Source: Bacteroidales bacterium
GTDB lineage: Bacteria; Bacteroidota; Bacteroidia; Bacteroidales; UBA932
Assembly (NCBI GenBank): GCA_017428245.1
Contig: JAFRRF010000058.1
Span: forward strand, 1-44,751
DNA length: 44,751 bases
Direction of reading: 5' to 3'
The notes below the pieces were generated by a model. The model saw only the letters and a program-made list of their open reading frames with translations. It was not told the DNA's origin and did not search any database. Position 1 is the stretch's first letter; each line of letters starts with the position of its first letter. The translations under genes and the position numbers were made by a program. Below, piece by piece: positions 24,065-32,994 of this stretch.

Positions 24065-25114
24065 TCAGATAATCAGCATCGCATCTCCGTAGGTGCCGAA
24101 CTGGTAACCTTCTTCGACGGCCACCTTGTAGGCGTCCATCACGGGACGGTAGCCGCCGAAGGCGGCGGCCGTCATCAGCATCGTGCTGTAAGGCAGATGG
24201 AAGTTGGTCACGAGTGCATCGGGAATCGAGAACTGATACGGCGGGAAGATGAATTTGTTGGTCCAGCCGTCGAAAGGCCGGATCTCCTTCGTAGTGGTGA
24301 CATAGGTCTCCAGCGCACGTACTACCGTCACACCCACGGCGAAGATCTTTTTCCCCTTCGCCTTGGCCCCGTTGACCGCCGCGGCGGTCTCTTCGGAGAT
24401 GACGAACTGCTCCGAATCCATCTTGTGTTTCGACAGGTCCTCCACGTCCACGTTGTGGAAATGGGCGTTGCCCATATAGAGCGTCAGGAACGTACGGTCG
24501 ATGTCGCGGATCTCCATCTTCTTGAAGAGGATCTTGCTGAAGTGCAGACCGGCGGCCGGGCTGGCCACCGCTCCTTCCTTGGCCGCGAAAATGGTCTGGA
24601 AGCGCTCTTTGTCAATCTCTTCCGCGTGCGGACGGATCCATTTGGGAACCGGCAGCGAGCCCATCTGGTAGAGCGTCTGGCGGAATTCCTCGTAGGTGCC
24701 GTCGAACAGGAAGCGCAGCGTCCGGCCACGGGAGGTCGTATTGTCGATCACTTCGGCCACGAGGCTGTCGTTCTCCCCGAAATAGAGTTTGTTGCCGATA
24801 CGGATCTTGCGGGCGGGATCCACCAGCACGTCCCATAACCGCTGGTCGCGGTTGAGTTCACGAAGCAGGAACACGTCGATCTCGGCGCCCGTCTTCTCCT
24901 TGTTGCCGCTCATCCGGGCCGGGAACACCCGGGCGTCGTTGAACACGAACAGGTCGTGCGGGGCTGCGTATTCGATGATATCTTTGAAAATCCGGTGCTC
25001 GATTTCTCCGGTATCCTTGTGAAGGACCATCAGGCGGCATTCGTCACGTTCCGGAGAAGGATATTTGGCGATCAGTTCCGAAGGAAGATCAAATCCGAAT
25101 TGGGAAAGTTTCAT
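24065..25114 (-). CDS. queA: tRNA preQ1(34) S-adenosylmethionine ribosyltransferase-isomerase
   Basis: 349 residues, the usual length for QueA. Recognisable segments are FVFNDARVFPARM, the AEIDVFLL strand, SLPVPKWI with PHAEEIDKERFQT, ASPAAGLHFS, and the C-terminal TNFHLPYSTMLMTAAAFGG. The enzyme transfers and isomerises the ribosyl part of SAM to preQ1-modified tRNA in queuosine synthesis. It is a cytoplasmic housekeeping gene. The 60-nt gap to the upstream protease gene may hold its promoter, but I could not assign boxes with confidence. Confidence 0.96.
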   Translation of the reverse strand: MKLSQFGFDLPSELIAKYPSPERDECRLMVLHKDTGEIEHRIFKDIIEYAAPHDLFVFNDARVFPARMSGNKEKTGAEIDVFLLRELNRDQRLWDVLVDPARKIRIGNKLYFGENDSLVAEVIDNTTSRGRTLRFLFDGTYEEFRQTLYQMGSLPVPKWIRPHAEEIDKERFQTIFAAKEGAVASPAAGLHFSKILFKKMEIRDIDRTFLTLYMGNAHFHNVDVEDLSKHKMDSEQFVISEETAAAVNGAKAKGKKIFAVGVTVVRALETYVTTTKEIRPFDGWTNKFIFPPYQFSIPDALVTNFHLPYSTMLMTAAAFGGYRPVMDAYKVAVEEGYQFGTYGDAMLII

Positions 25115-25174
25115 TTTTTAGATTTTATGCGAGAAAACAATAATTATACGGACAAAATCCAAAAAAGTTTCACT

Positions 25175-26761
25175 TTATCCGTTTTTCAGCGCTGCTTCTA
25201 TCACTTTGTCTTTCTCCAGGTAAATCGGGTAGAATGCGTCGTCGTTCATCGGCGTATTGCGGCCTATGAGCGCCCGCAGCCAGGTCATCAGGATCGGCCC
25301 GGAAACTTCCCATTCCTCCGGCGAAGGCGTCACGCCAACCGAAGACGTGTAATCCACGAAGGTCTTTTCCAGGTTCAGCCCGTCGAGGAAACGGTTCAGG
25401 GCGTCCATATCGTGGATATCCCGCAGGGATGCCCGGTAGCGGTCGGCCATCATATTGGCGAATTTCGCCTGCAGGCTCTGACGGTTGCACTTGAGCAGAT
25501 AATCGGAAACGTAGCTGGTATCCATCGGCACGAAGACATCGGGAATGATGCCGCCGCCACCGTACACCGTCCGGCCGGCCTTCGTTTCGAACTTCAGGGA
25601 ATCGTTGACCTTGATGCTGTCGGCGCTCATCATCTCCCCGTGGAGATAGCGGTCGTAGAGGTCGTAGCCGTAATCGTCGCCGTACGGCTTCTGGATGCAA
25701 CGGCCCGAAGGACTGTGGTACCGCGCCACGGTCAGGCGGATACCCGATCCGTCACTGAAGAATACCGGCTCCTGCACCAGTCCCTTGCCAAACGAACGAA
25801 GGCCATAGAGGGTGGCCCGGTCATTGTCCTGCATCGCACCCGCGAAAATCTCGCTGGAAGAGGCGGAACCCTCGTTGATAAGCACGGCCAGGGCGATGTC
25901 GCGCAAGCTGCCCTTCCCGTCGGCAAACACGTCGTTGCGCGGACGGTTGCGTCCTTCCATATATACGATCAGGTCGCCCTTCTCCAGGAATTCGTTGGAC
26001 AGCATCAGCGCCTGGTCGAGATAGCCGCCGGAGTTGTCGCGCAGGTCGAACACCAGCCGTTTCATTCCCTGATCCTTCAGGGCCAATGCCGCCTTGAGGA
26101 ATTCCAGATAGGTCGTGCGGGCGAACTTGGAGAGCTTGATGTAACCCGTCGTATCGTTCAGCATATAGGCCACGTCCACGCTGTTGACGGGGATTGTGCC
26201 GCGCGTGATGGTAAACACGACCGGATCCTTCTCCCCTTCCCGCATCACGGAAATCCTGACCTTGGTGCCGCGGCGGCCCTTCATCAGGAGCACCATCGAA
26301 TCCTGCGGCATTTGGACGCCGGCGATCACCCGGTCGTCCACCTGTACCACCCGGTCGCCCGAAAGCAGACCGGCCTTTTCCGACGGTCCGCCGGCGATCA
26401 CCTGGGTCACCACCGCCGTGTCGTTGGGCACGGTGAACTGGATGCCGATTCCGTCGAAACCGCCCTGCAGGTCTTCCTCGGCCGCCTTCAGCTCCACGGG
26501 AGGCAGGTACACCGAGTGCGGATCCAGCCGGGCGAGCAGGTCCGGCAGGAACTGCTCGGTTACCGCACGCTGGTCGATCTTATCGACATAATCGCGGTCC
26601 ACGCTCTGGAGCACCAGCATCAGCTTGGCCCAGTCGCCCTTGGGAATCTGTACGACATTCCGTTTATTGCGCTGCCATATACCGACCACCAGGGCCAGCA
26701 GCAGCACCAGCACGACCCACCATCCGAGGGTGCGCAGCATATTCTTTGTCCGGGGTTCCAT
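25175..26761 (-). CDS. S41-family C-terminal processing peptidase
   Basis: 528 residues: an N-terminal signal anchor (about 12-28), an N-terminal helical region, a PDZ domain (about 95-180, FDGIGIQFTVPNDTAVV and KAGLLSGDRVVQVDD), and the S41 catalytic core (about 195-375). The catalytic Ser is in NEGSASSSEIFAGA and the Lys in SFGKGLVQ; LVFDLRDNSGGYLDQA is also typical. It degrades or trims periplasmic proteins from their C-terminus. The gene follows the dCMP deaminase gene after 3 nt, in one transcript with the ligase and ABC transporter genes. Confidence 0.93.
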   Translation of the reverse strand: MEPRTKNMLRTLGWWVVLVLLLALVVGIWQRNKRNVVQIPKGDWAKLMLVLQSVDRDYVDKIDQRAVTEQFLPDLLARLDPHSVYLPPVELKAAEEDLQGGFDGIGIQFTVPNDTAVVTQVIAGGPSEKAGLLSGDRVVQVDDRVIAGVQMPQDSMVLLMKGRRGTKVRISVMREGEKDPVVFTITRGTIPVNSVDVAYMLNDTTGYIKLSKFARTTYLEFLKAALALKDQGMKRLVFDLRDNSGGYLDQALMLSNEFLEKGDLIVYMEGRNRPRNDVFADGKGSLRDIALAVLINEGSASSSEIFAGAMQDNDRATLYGLRSFGKGLVQEPVFFSDGSGIRLTVARYHSPSGRCIQKPYGDDYGYDLYDRYLHGEMMSADSIKVNDSLKFETKAGRTVYGGGGIIPDVFVPMDTSYVSDYLLKCNRQSLQAKFANMMADRYRASLRDIHDMDALNRFLDGLNLEKTFVDYTSSVGVTPSPEEWEVSGPILMTWLRALIGRNTPMNDDAFYPIYLEKDKVIEAALKNG

Positions 26762-26764
26762 CGC

Positions 26765-27178
26765 CTATTCGAACTTGTCGACACGGATGCCTGCCCGGCG
26801 CAGCAGGTCCACGCCGTCCAGAATCCGGTATTCATTGCGGTACACCACCCGGGCGATTCCCGCCTGGATGATGAGTTTGGCACATTCCATACAGGGAGAG
26901 TCGGTGATATAAAGCGTCGCGCCTTCACTGCTGTTTCCGCTCCGGGCCACCTTGGTGATGGCGTTGGCTTCCGCGTGGAGGACATAGGGTTTGGTCACGC
27001 CGTTTTCGTCTTCACAGACATTCTCGAAACCGGACGGCGTGCCGTTGTAGCCGTCCGAAATGATCATCCGGTCCTTGACCAGGATGGCACCCACCTGCCG
27101 GCGGGTGCAATATGAGTTCTTCGCCCAGACGGCCGCCATCTCCAGGTAGCTCCTGTCGAATTTCGTCTCTTTTTCCAT
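26765..27178 (-). CDS. dCMP deaminase / ComEB-like zinc deaminase
   Basis: 137 residues. The zinc site HAEAN plus PCMECA of the cytidine/deoxycytidylate deaminase family is complete (about residues 67-71 and 93-98), with the proton-shuttling Glu in HAE. Members convert dCMP to dUMP for thymidylate synthesis. An N-terminal SCTRRQVGAILV-like segment (here CTRRQVGAILVKD) is also typical. It is separated from the ligase gene by a single nucleotide and from the protease gene by 3 nt. Confidence 0.93.
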   Translation of the reverse strand: MEKETKFDRSYLEMAAVWAKNSYCTRRQVGAILVKDRMIISDGYNGTPSGFENVCEDENGVTKPYVLHAEANAITKVARSGNSSEGATLYITDSPCMECAKLIIQAGIARVVYRNEYRILDGVDLLRRAGIRVDKFE

Positions 27179-27179
27179 T

Positions 27180-28862
27180 TTACTGTTTGTTAACGCCCCG
27201 CTGGTACAGATAACGCTTGATGCTCCGCTTCGGTGTCTTCTCGAATTCCTGGTCCACGATCTCCACCGAATGAAGCTTACAATACGTGTCCAGCTCGAGG
27301 TTTGTCACCTGCATGCCTTCCTTCAGTTTGGCCAGCAGCTGTTCCCGGTCGAGACCGTCTTCCTGCGCCTGTTCGAAGTCGGGATAGATCAGGCCTACCA
27401 GCTTGAAATCGTCCTCGATGACGAGGGACTCCTGCACGTAGGGCATATTGTTGAGGATACTTTCAATCTCCTCGGGATAGATATTCTGTCCGGAAGGGCC
27501 CAGGATCATGCTCTTGCAGCGGCCTCTTAAATAAAGGTAGCCGTCGCCGTCGATAACGCCCATATCGCCGGTCCGGAACCAGCCGTCCACGAAGGCGTCG
27601 CGCGTGGCCATTTCGTTCTTATAATAGCCGAGGAACACATTGTCGCCCTTGACCAGCACTTCGCCCGGAATTTTCTTCGGATCGTCGGAATCGATCTTGA
27701 TGCGCATCCGGGGCGCCGCCTTGCCGCAGGAATAGAGTTTGGTCTTGTCCCAGTGGACATAGGTGATGATCGGCGCGCATTCCGTCATCCCGTAACCGAT
27801 GGTGAAGGGGAAATTGATGCGCTTGAAGAACGCCTCCGCCTCGCGGTTGAACGGAGCTCCGCCGATGATGACCTCGCCGAATTTTCCGCCGAAGGCCTGG
27901 ATGAGGTTGTCGCGGAACTTGTTCTTGACCATCTTGTCGAGCACCGGCAGGTTGAGCATCAGTTTGATGCGTGCCTTGCTGATGAAAGGCACCAGCATAT
28001 TCTTATATATCTTCTCGATGATCATCGGCACGGCGATGATCGTGTCGGGCTTGACCGAACCCATCGCGTCGAGGATCACTTTCGGGCTGGGAAGCCGCGT
28101 GAGGAAGAACACCTGGGCGCCGATGGTCATCTCGAAAAGGAACTCGAAAATCATTCCGTACATATGTGCGGTGGGCAGCATCGATACCATCCGGGAATTG
28201 TTGTCCATCTGCGGCTCCGCCTCGTGGGCGAACTGCACGTTCGAACCCAGGGCGCGGAACGGGATCATCACGCCTTTCGAGAATCCGGAGGTTCCCGAAG
28301 TATAACTGATCAGCGCCATCTCTTCCGGCGAATCGACATAATACGCTATGTCCTCTTTCCGGAATCCCTGCGGATAACGGGCCTGCATCCGGTTCTCCAT
28401 ATCTTCCAAGACGGCGGATGCCGTCTCGTTGACGGAGCGCACGACCTTGAAGTCGGACAGCCCCACCACCGTCTCCACGCCGGGCAGGTCGAGTTCGGAC
28501 AGGTTGGTCCAGATGTTCTCGCCCACGAAGAGGATACGTGATTCGGAGTGGATCACCAGATGGCGGATGTTGCCGGGCTGGAATTCGTGCAGGAGAGGGA
28601 CGACTACGGCGCCGTAGGTCATCGCCGCCAGATAGACCACGCCCCAGTTCGCCTGGTTGCGCGAACACAAGGCGATCCGGTCGCCCTGCTGGATCCCGCA
28701 GGCCTCGAAGAAAATGTGCAACTCGGCGATCTTCCGGGCGACATCTTTATAATATAGGGTGTTCTGATTATAATTGGTCAGGGCCGGACGGTCCCAGTTT
28801 TTCTTGAAACTCTCTTCAAGGACCACATTGAACGACCGCTTTCTGGAAGGTTTCTTTGCCAT
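27180..28862 (-). CDS. AMP-dependent synthetase/ligase (long-chain acyl-CoA synthetase type)
   Basis: 560 residues. The adenylate-forming signature YTSGTSGFSKGVM (P-loop-like, about 187-199), the GYGMTECAPIITY segment and the GWFRTGDMG core motif are all present, with a C-terminal lysine-bearing domain (FEKTPKRSIKRYL). These enzymes activate a carboxylic acid with ATP and attach it to CoA; a fatty acid is the likely substrate from the overall similarity to FadD-type proteins. No signal peptide. It lies 9 nt after the ABC transporter gene; a joint role in lipid handling is inference. Confidence 0.9.
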   Translation of the reverse strand: MAKKPSRKRSFNVVLEESFKKNWDRPALTNYNQNTLYYKDVARKIAELHIFFEACGIQQGDRIALCSRNQANWGVVYLAAMTYGAVVVPLLHEFQPGNIRHLVIHSESRILFVGENIWTNLSELDLPGVETVVGLSDFKVVRSVNETASAVLEDMENRMQARYPQGFRKEDIAYYVDSPEEMALISYTSGTSGFSKGVMIPFRALGSNVQFAHEAEPQMDNNSRMVSMLPTAHMYGMIFEFLFEMTIGAQVFFLTRLPSPKVILDAMGSVKPDTIIAVPMIIEKIYKNMLVPFISKARIKLMLNLPVLDKMVKNKFRDNLIQAFGGKFGEVIIGGAPFNREAEAFFKRINFPFTIGYGMTECAPIITYVHWDKTKLYSCGKAAPRMRIKIDSDDPKKIPGEVLVKGDNVFLGYYKNEMATRDAFVDGWFRTGDMGVIDGDGYLYLRGRCKSMILGPSGQNIYPEEIESILNNMPYVQESLVIEDDFKLVGLIYPDFEQAQEDGLDREQLLAKLKEGMQVTNLELDTYCKLHSVEIVDQEFEKTPKRSIKRYLYQRGVNKQ

Positions 28863-28871
28863 AAGTAACTA

Positions 28872-30692
28872 TTATGAAAAATCCTGCAAACTGCAAAGAT
28901 GCGAATAAAGACCGTGATTTGCAACCAAATCTTTATGGTTGCCGTGTTCCACCACGCGTCCGTCCTGCAGGACATAAATTTCGTCGGCACCGCGGACAGT
29001 CGAGAGCCGGTGGGCGATCACCAGCGACGTGCGGCCGCCCATAAGCCGGGTAAGGGCATCCTGCACCAGCCGCTCGCTCTCCGTATCGAGGGCGCTCGTG
29101 GCCTCGTCCAGGATGAGGATGGGCGGGTTCTTGAGCACGGCGCGGGTGATGGCGATGCGCTGGCGCTGACCGCCCGAGAGCTTCGCGCCACGGTCGCCGA
29201 TATTGGTGTCGTAGCCCTGCGGAAGCGCCTCGATGAAGCCGTCGGCATTGGCCACGCGTGCCGCCGCAGCCACCTGCTCCCGCGTCACGGAAGACATTCC
29301 GAAGGCGATATTGTTGAAAACCGTGTCGTTGAACAGGATGGTCTCCTGCGTGACGATGCCCATCAGCCGCGTCAGGTCGCCCAGGCGGAGCGAACGGATG
29401 TCGGTTCCGTCGATCCGGATACAGCCTTCCTGCACGTCGTAGAACCGCGGCAGCAGGTCGGCCATCGTGGATTTGCCGGCCCCGGAAGGGCCCACGACCG
29501 CAACCGTCTTTCCCTTTGGCAGGGTCAGGCAGACATCCCGGAGCACCGCGGTATCTTCATAGGCGAAAGTCACGTGATCGAAAGTCACCGCTTCGCGGAA
29601 TTCCGTCACGGGAAGCGTCCCGTCGGGAATGCCCGAAAGCTCGTCGAGAATATGGAAGATGCGCTCGGCGGACACGAGCCCTTTCTGCACAAGGGCATAT
29701 TGTTTGGCGATCGTCTTGGCCGGTTCGAGCACCTTCCAGTAGAACATGATATAGACGATGAACTGCTGCCAGGTCATTCCCAGGTTACCGTGGAAATTGA
29801 GCCATCCGCCATAAAAAAGCACGCCGGCCGCAATCGAAATGCCGAGGAATTCCGAGACCGGGGAAGCCAGTTCCTGCCGGTTGCGGACCTGCCGGAGTGT
29901 CTCGCGGTGCTTCCGGTTTTCCGTATCGAACGATTGCTCCGCATAGCGGCGTGCGCCGAAGGCCTTGATAATCCGCGAGCCGGAAATAGCCTCTTCGAAA
30001 TGGCTCAGAATGCGTCCCATCAGGCGCTGCGTCTCGACACTGCCGGCCCGGAGCCTTCGCGTGATCCGCGTCACGATGAAGGCCGATACCGGAAGGGTGA
30101 CCAGCGAAACCAGCGTCAGCTGCGGCGACATATAGATCAGCATGGCCAGAAAGCCGATCACCAGCAGCGGCTCGCGCAGGAACACGTGGAAGCTCCCCGC
30201 GACGGAGCTTTGTACCTCCGCTACGTCGTTCGAGATGCTCGAGAGCACATCACCTTTGCGGCGGGCGGTAAACCAGCCCACAGGGAGCGAAAGGATCTTG
30301 GAAAAGAGGGCACCCCGGATATTCTGCATCAGGCGCGTCTCCACACCCACAATGATGCGCTGCGACAGGTAGCGGCATACGTTGGCGAGCAGGCAGGCCA
30401 CCACGATAGCCCCGCATACCAGCAGAAGGCCTCGGACGACCCCATCGTCGCGGATGACCGACGACAGCAGCCAGCGGAACCACTCCGTCGCGTAGTCAAC
30501 GGTCGGCGCAAAGTCGGGTCGCGCCACGGCGGCCGCCGCCTCCTGGTTGTCGAAGAGCACCGTCAGCAACGGCCCCAACAGCGCATAATTGACCACCCCG
30601 AACACGACGGACAGAACCGACAACAGCAGGTAGCCGGGAATCTTCCGGCCATACGGCCGGGCAAAAGACAAGATACGCTTAAAGGTTTCCAT
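28872..30692 (-). CDS. MsbA-type ABC transporter, fused membrane and ATPase domains
   Basis: 606 residues. The N-terminal half has six membrane helices of an exporter domain (about 15-325). The ATPase half shows Walker A GPSGAGKST, Q-loop, signature LSGGQRQRIA, Walker B ILILDEATSALD and H-loop IAHRLST. Such half-size exporters act as homodimers to flip lipids, lipid A or drugs across the inner membrane. It begins the ABC-ligase-deaminase-protease transcript; an HTH regulator gene lies 47 nt upstream on the same strand. Confidence 0.94.
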   Translation of the reverse strand: METFKRILSFARPYGRKIPGYLLLSVLSVVFGVVNYALLGPLLTVLFDNQEAAAAVARPDFAPTVDYATEWFRWLLSSVIRDDGVVRGLLLVCGAIVVACLLANVCRYLSQRIIVGVETRLMQNIRGALFSKILSLPVGWFTARRKGDVLSSISNDVAEVQSSVAGSFHVFLREPLLVIGFLAMLIYMSPQLTLVSLVTLPVSAFIVTRITRRLRAGSVETQRLMGRILSHFEEAISGSRIIKAFGARRYAEQSFDTENRKHRETLRQVRNRQELASPVSEFLGISIAAGVLFYGGWLNFHGNLGMTWQQFIVYIMFYWKVLEPAKTIAKQYALVQKGLVSAERIFHILDELSGIPDGTLPVTEFREAVTFDHVTFAYEDTAVLRDVCLTLPKGKTVAVVGPSGAGKSTMADLLPRFYDVQEGCIRIDGTDIRSLRLGDLTRLMGIVTQETILFNDTVFNNIAFGMSSVTREQVAAAARVANADGFIEALPQGYDTNIGDRGAKLSGGQRQRIAITRAVLKNPPILILDEATSALDTESERLVQDALTRLMGGRTSLVIAHRLSTVRGADEIYVLQDGRVVEHGNHKDLVANHGLYSHLCSLQDFS

Positions 30693-30739
30693 ACTATTCC
30701 GTCATAGGGATGGTGCACGCAAGCCGTGCCCGGTTCTGA

Positions 30740-30949
30740 TTATTTGTTCCAGTCGGTATCTTCGAGTTCGAAGAGTTGTTCAACAGAGAGATTGAAGATG
30801 CTGGCAATCTTCAAAGCAAGTACGGTGGAAGGATTGAACCTCCTCTGTTCAATGGCGGCGATGGTCTGCCGGATGACTCCGGCCTTCTCGGCCAGCTCCT
30901 GCTGCGACATACGGGCCCGCGCCCGCTCTACCCGGATGTTATTCTTCAT
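30740..30949 (-). CDS. Small HTH (XRE/Cro-CI type) transcriptional regulator
   Basis: 69 residues, almost all one HTH_3 domain: SQQELAEKAGVIRQTIAAIEQRRFNPS is the helix-turn-helix region (about 15-40). It fits the short YozG-like regulators that bind DNA as dimers. Its start overlaps the end of the upstream membrane-protein gene by 11 nt, so both come from the promoter at 31440-31471. Small HTH proteins coupled to a multi-helix membrane protein are widespread; the signal they respond to is unknown. Confidence 0.9.
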   Translation of the reverse strand: MKNNIRVERARARMSQQELAEKAGVIRQTIAAIEQRRFNPSTVLALKIASIFNLSVEQLFELEDTDWNK

Positions 30950-31415
30950 CGCCCAGTCGTTTGTTGTCCAGCCACAAAGATACCTTAAAAATCAGTACGT
31001 AGTACAGGATGAACATAGGTACGCAGGTGAGAAGTCTCCGGACCGTTACAATTTGCCCGACCTTTTCTAGGGCACAATAATGGAATAAGAACAAATTGGA
31101 TAGCGCACTCAAAAAGACGATAGCGACATAGAGAATGACGGTCCAAATCAGCGACTGGTGCCGGATGGCGGAAACCCGCTCGTCTTCCGCCCGTTCGCGC
31201 GAAAGTGCCAACAAGACGACGCCAACGGTAAAGCATAGAACCAGCGCCGTGGCGGCCCAGCCGCTTCCAAAACTATCGTAGCCGTAATAAGAATTGACGA
31301 GGAGCAGGTCGTGAACAATTGCCTTGAAGCAAAACACGGAAAGAAGTGCGCAGAAAGCCAGCAAGACAAGCCCTGTCTTTTGCCAGCCGTGAGAAAGGAG
31401 TGAATATTTCTTCAT
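30939..31415 (-). CDS. Four-helix membrane protein paired with HTH regulator
   Basis: 158 residues with four predicted membrane helices (about 13-33, 50-70, 86-108, 128-148) and a charged cytoplasmic loop between helices 2 and 3 (SRERAEDERVSAIRH). That loop with its DERV motif resembles membrane proteins commonly encoded beside small HTH regulators. It overlaps the HTH gene by 11 nt. No enzymatic motif is visible; it may sense the envelope or modulate the regulator, which is inference. Preceded by a near-consensus Bacteroidetes promoter. Confidence 0.75.
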   Translation of the reverse strand: MKKYSLLSHGWQKTGLVLLAFCALLSVFCFKAIVHDLLLVNSYYGYDSFGSGWAATALVLCFTVGVVLLALSRERAEDERVSAIRHQSLIWTVILYVAIVFLSALSNLFLFHYCALEKVGQIVTVRRLLTCVPMFILYYVLIFKVSLWLDNKRLGDEE

Positions 31416-31439
31416 AATGCATCAAATTGAATTCCGATG

Positions 31440-31471
31440 CAAATGTATATAATAATTAACATTTAGGCAAT
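31440..31471 (-). promoter_or_regulatory. Bacteroidetes promoter (-33 ATTG, -7 TACATTTG)
   Basis: On the minus strand, TACATTTG (31440-31447) matches TAnnTTTG, with ATTG (31468-31471) as a -33 element 20 nt upstream, the ideal spacing. The predicted transcript start is about 17 nt before the membrane-protein ATG at 31415. This is the best promoter in the window. Confidence 0.7.
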
Positions 31472-31520
31472 AAAAACGAACATTATTTCGAAGCGTATAC
31501 CGCTTCATCCCATTTCTTGT

Positions 31521-31630
31521 CAGCGACGCCGACGAATCATCCATCTCGTTTGCGTCGCTGGAGGAAAACCGCAATTCCAAGCCGAAACCTGCAGGCGACG
31601 CAAACTAAGTGGCATCCTCATCTGCGTCGC
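31521..31630. repeat. Twin inverted repeats with GCGACGC core
   Basis: Two tandem hairpins share one core. The first pairs CAGCGACGC (31521-31529) with GCGTCGCTG (31552-31560); the second pairs GCGACGCA (31595-31602) with TGCGTCGC (31623-31630). Loops are about 20-22 nt. They lie between the creD stop and the membrane-protein promoter and could act as a creD terminator region or a REP-like pair. Confidence 0.55.
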
Positions 31631-31650
31631 TCGCAAGGAAGCAGCGCATA

Positions 31651-32883
31651 TTATTCCGGCTGGGGCTCTTCCTTTTTATTGAGATTCCGGGTGAAATACA
31701 TGACGACGGCCAGGAGCAGGAAGAGGATCAGGGAACCGGTGAGGAGGGCGTACGTTTCCATCTGGAGCAGGACGTAGCTGACGATGTAGGCCAGGGCGAC
31801 CAGTGCCACGAGGAGATAGGCCGACCGGTCCTTGAGGATGCCGCGGAAATAGCCCAGCAGCGCGAGGGTCGTCATCGCGGCGGCAAGGGCGTAGGCGATG
31901 CCGAAGGACATGAATTCGGAGAAGGACAGGACCAGCGCATAGAAGAGGACGAGCGAAAGTCCGATGACCAGGTACTGGATGATGCTGATCTCGCGTTTGC
32001 CGACCAGTTCCACGATCAGCCCGGCGATGAAGACCAGCGCGATGATGAGAAGCCCGTATTTCAGCGTACGGGTCGCCTGCTGGTACTGCGTGACCTTCTG
32101 GAGCAGGTCGACCTGGAAAGCGGACTCTTCCGGGCCGCCACGGTTGATTTGCGACACGATCCATCGGGCTGAGAATCCGTCGTCACGGATCTCCCGCTCC
32201 GCGGGGAGGAAATCGCCCTTGAAGGACGGGGTCGGGCAGTCGCCGTGCACCGTCACTTCCGTAATCCCGCCTACCGGTTTGAAGGACATGGATTTGGATC
32301 CTTTCACGCGCAGGTTCATCGCAAAGGGGATGTCGGCTTCCTTCCCTTTCTCGCAGGCAATCTTCAATTCCTTGACCAGCACGGCATCGCGGCTGTCGGT
32401 GAACCGGTACGGCTCACCTGCCACGGTGAAACCCGCTTCTCCCTCGATCCCGCGAAGATCCGACAGTTCCATCTCCAGCTGGACGCGGGCATCCTGGACC
32501 GTCAAGTCTTCCGGAATGACGAAATCGCCTGCCAATGCCAGGTCGGAACGATAGACCATCACGTCATAGATGGACCTATGGAGCAATTGGGTGGCGATGT
32601 CGGCATCCACTTTCAGGTGATCAGGATAGATTTTCCGGGTAATCTTCCGGACCTGTGTTTTTCCGGCCGCATCTTTTTCCGTGACCTCATATTCAAAAAC
32701 CAGCCGCGGGCCGGCAAGGGTCTGTGCCCGGCTCCATTCATCTGAAATGGCCCGGACAGTCTCGTCGGCATTGTTCTGGCGTTCTCTGACCAGTCCGCTG
32801 ATCATCTGGAGCGGAATCAGCATAGCGAGTGCAAGGATGCCCACCAACACAATCTTCAAGGCGAAGGAATTGATGAATTTCAT
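31651..32883 (-). CDS. creD: CreD-family inner-membrane protein
   Basis: 410 residues from the ATG at 32883 (MKFINSFALKIVLVG). An N-terminal helix is followed by a large periplasmic domain (about 35-270) and a cluster of five to six C-terminal membrane helices (LLIIALVFIAGLIVELVGKREI, LVIGLSLVLFYALVLSFSEFMSFGIAYALAA). The FxxALVLSFSEFxxF region is a CreD hallmark. In enterobacteria CreD is regulated by the CreBC two-component system and affects envelope integrity; no creB or creC is present here. It is divergent from the glutamine synthetase gene. Confidence 0.88.
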   Translation of the reverse strand: MKFINSFALKIVLVGILALAMLIPLQMISGLVRERQNNADETVRAISDEWSRAQTLAGPRLVFEYEVTEKDAAGKTQVRKITRKIYPDHLKVDADIATQLLHRSIYDVMVYRSDLALAGDFVIPEDLTVQDARVQLEMELSDLRGIEGEAGFTVAGEPYRFTDSRDAVLVKELKIACEKGKEADIPFAMNLRVKGSKSMSFKPVGGITEVTVHGDCPTPSFKGDFLPAEREIRDDGFSARWIVSQINRGGPEESAFQVDLLQKVTQYQQATRTLKYGLLIIALVFIAGLIVELVGKREISIIQYLVIGLSLVLFYALVLSFSEFMSFGIAYALAAAMTTLALLGYFRGILKDRSAYLLVALVALAYIVSYVLLQMETYALLTGSLILFLLLAVVMYFTRNLNKKEEPQPE

Positions 32884-32956
32884 AGAAAGAAGAAATGATG
32901 AATCCCGGCGCTGCAAGAATCAAGCCGGGAATCTAGTTTTTTATTCTATCATTTCT

Positions 32957-32964
32957 TAACTTTG
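32957..32964 (+). promoter_or_regulatory. Bacteroidetes-type -7 box for the glutamine synthetase gene
   Basis: TAACTTTG matches TAnnTTTG and overlaps an in-frame TTG at 32962. Predicted transcription begins about 24 nt before the ATG at 32995, supporting that start. The -33 region is a T-rich run rather than a clean TTTG. Confidence 0.55.
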
Positions 32965-32994
32965 AAGTCCGAAACTCATTTAATTTATAATAAT

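Noticed and set aside
22682-24838. 718-residue open frame on the plus strand
   Set aside because: Antisense to tatD, dprA and queA; these have complete family motifs and compact spacing.
24956-27115. 719-residue open frame on the plus strand
   Set aside because: It is antisense to the S41 protease and the dCMP deaminase and shows no domain pattern.
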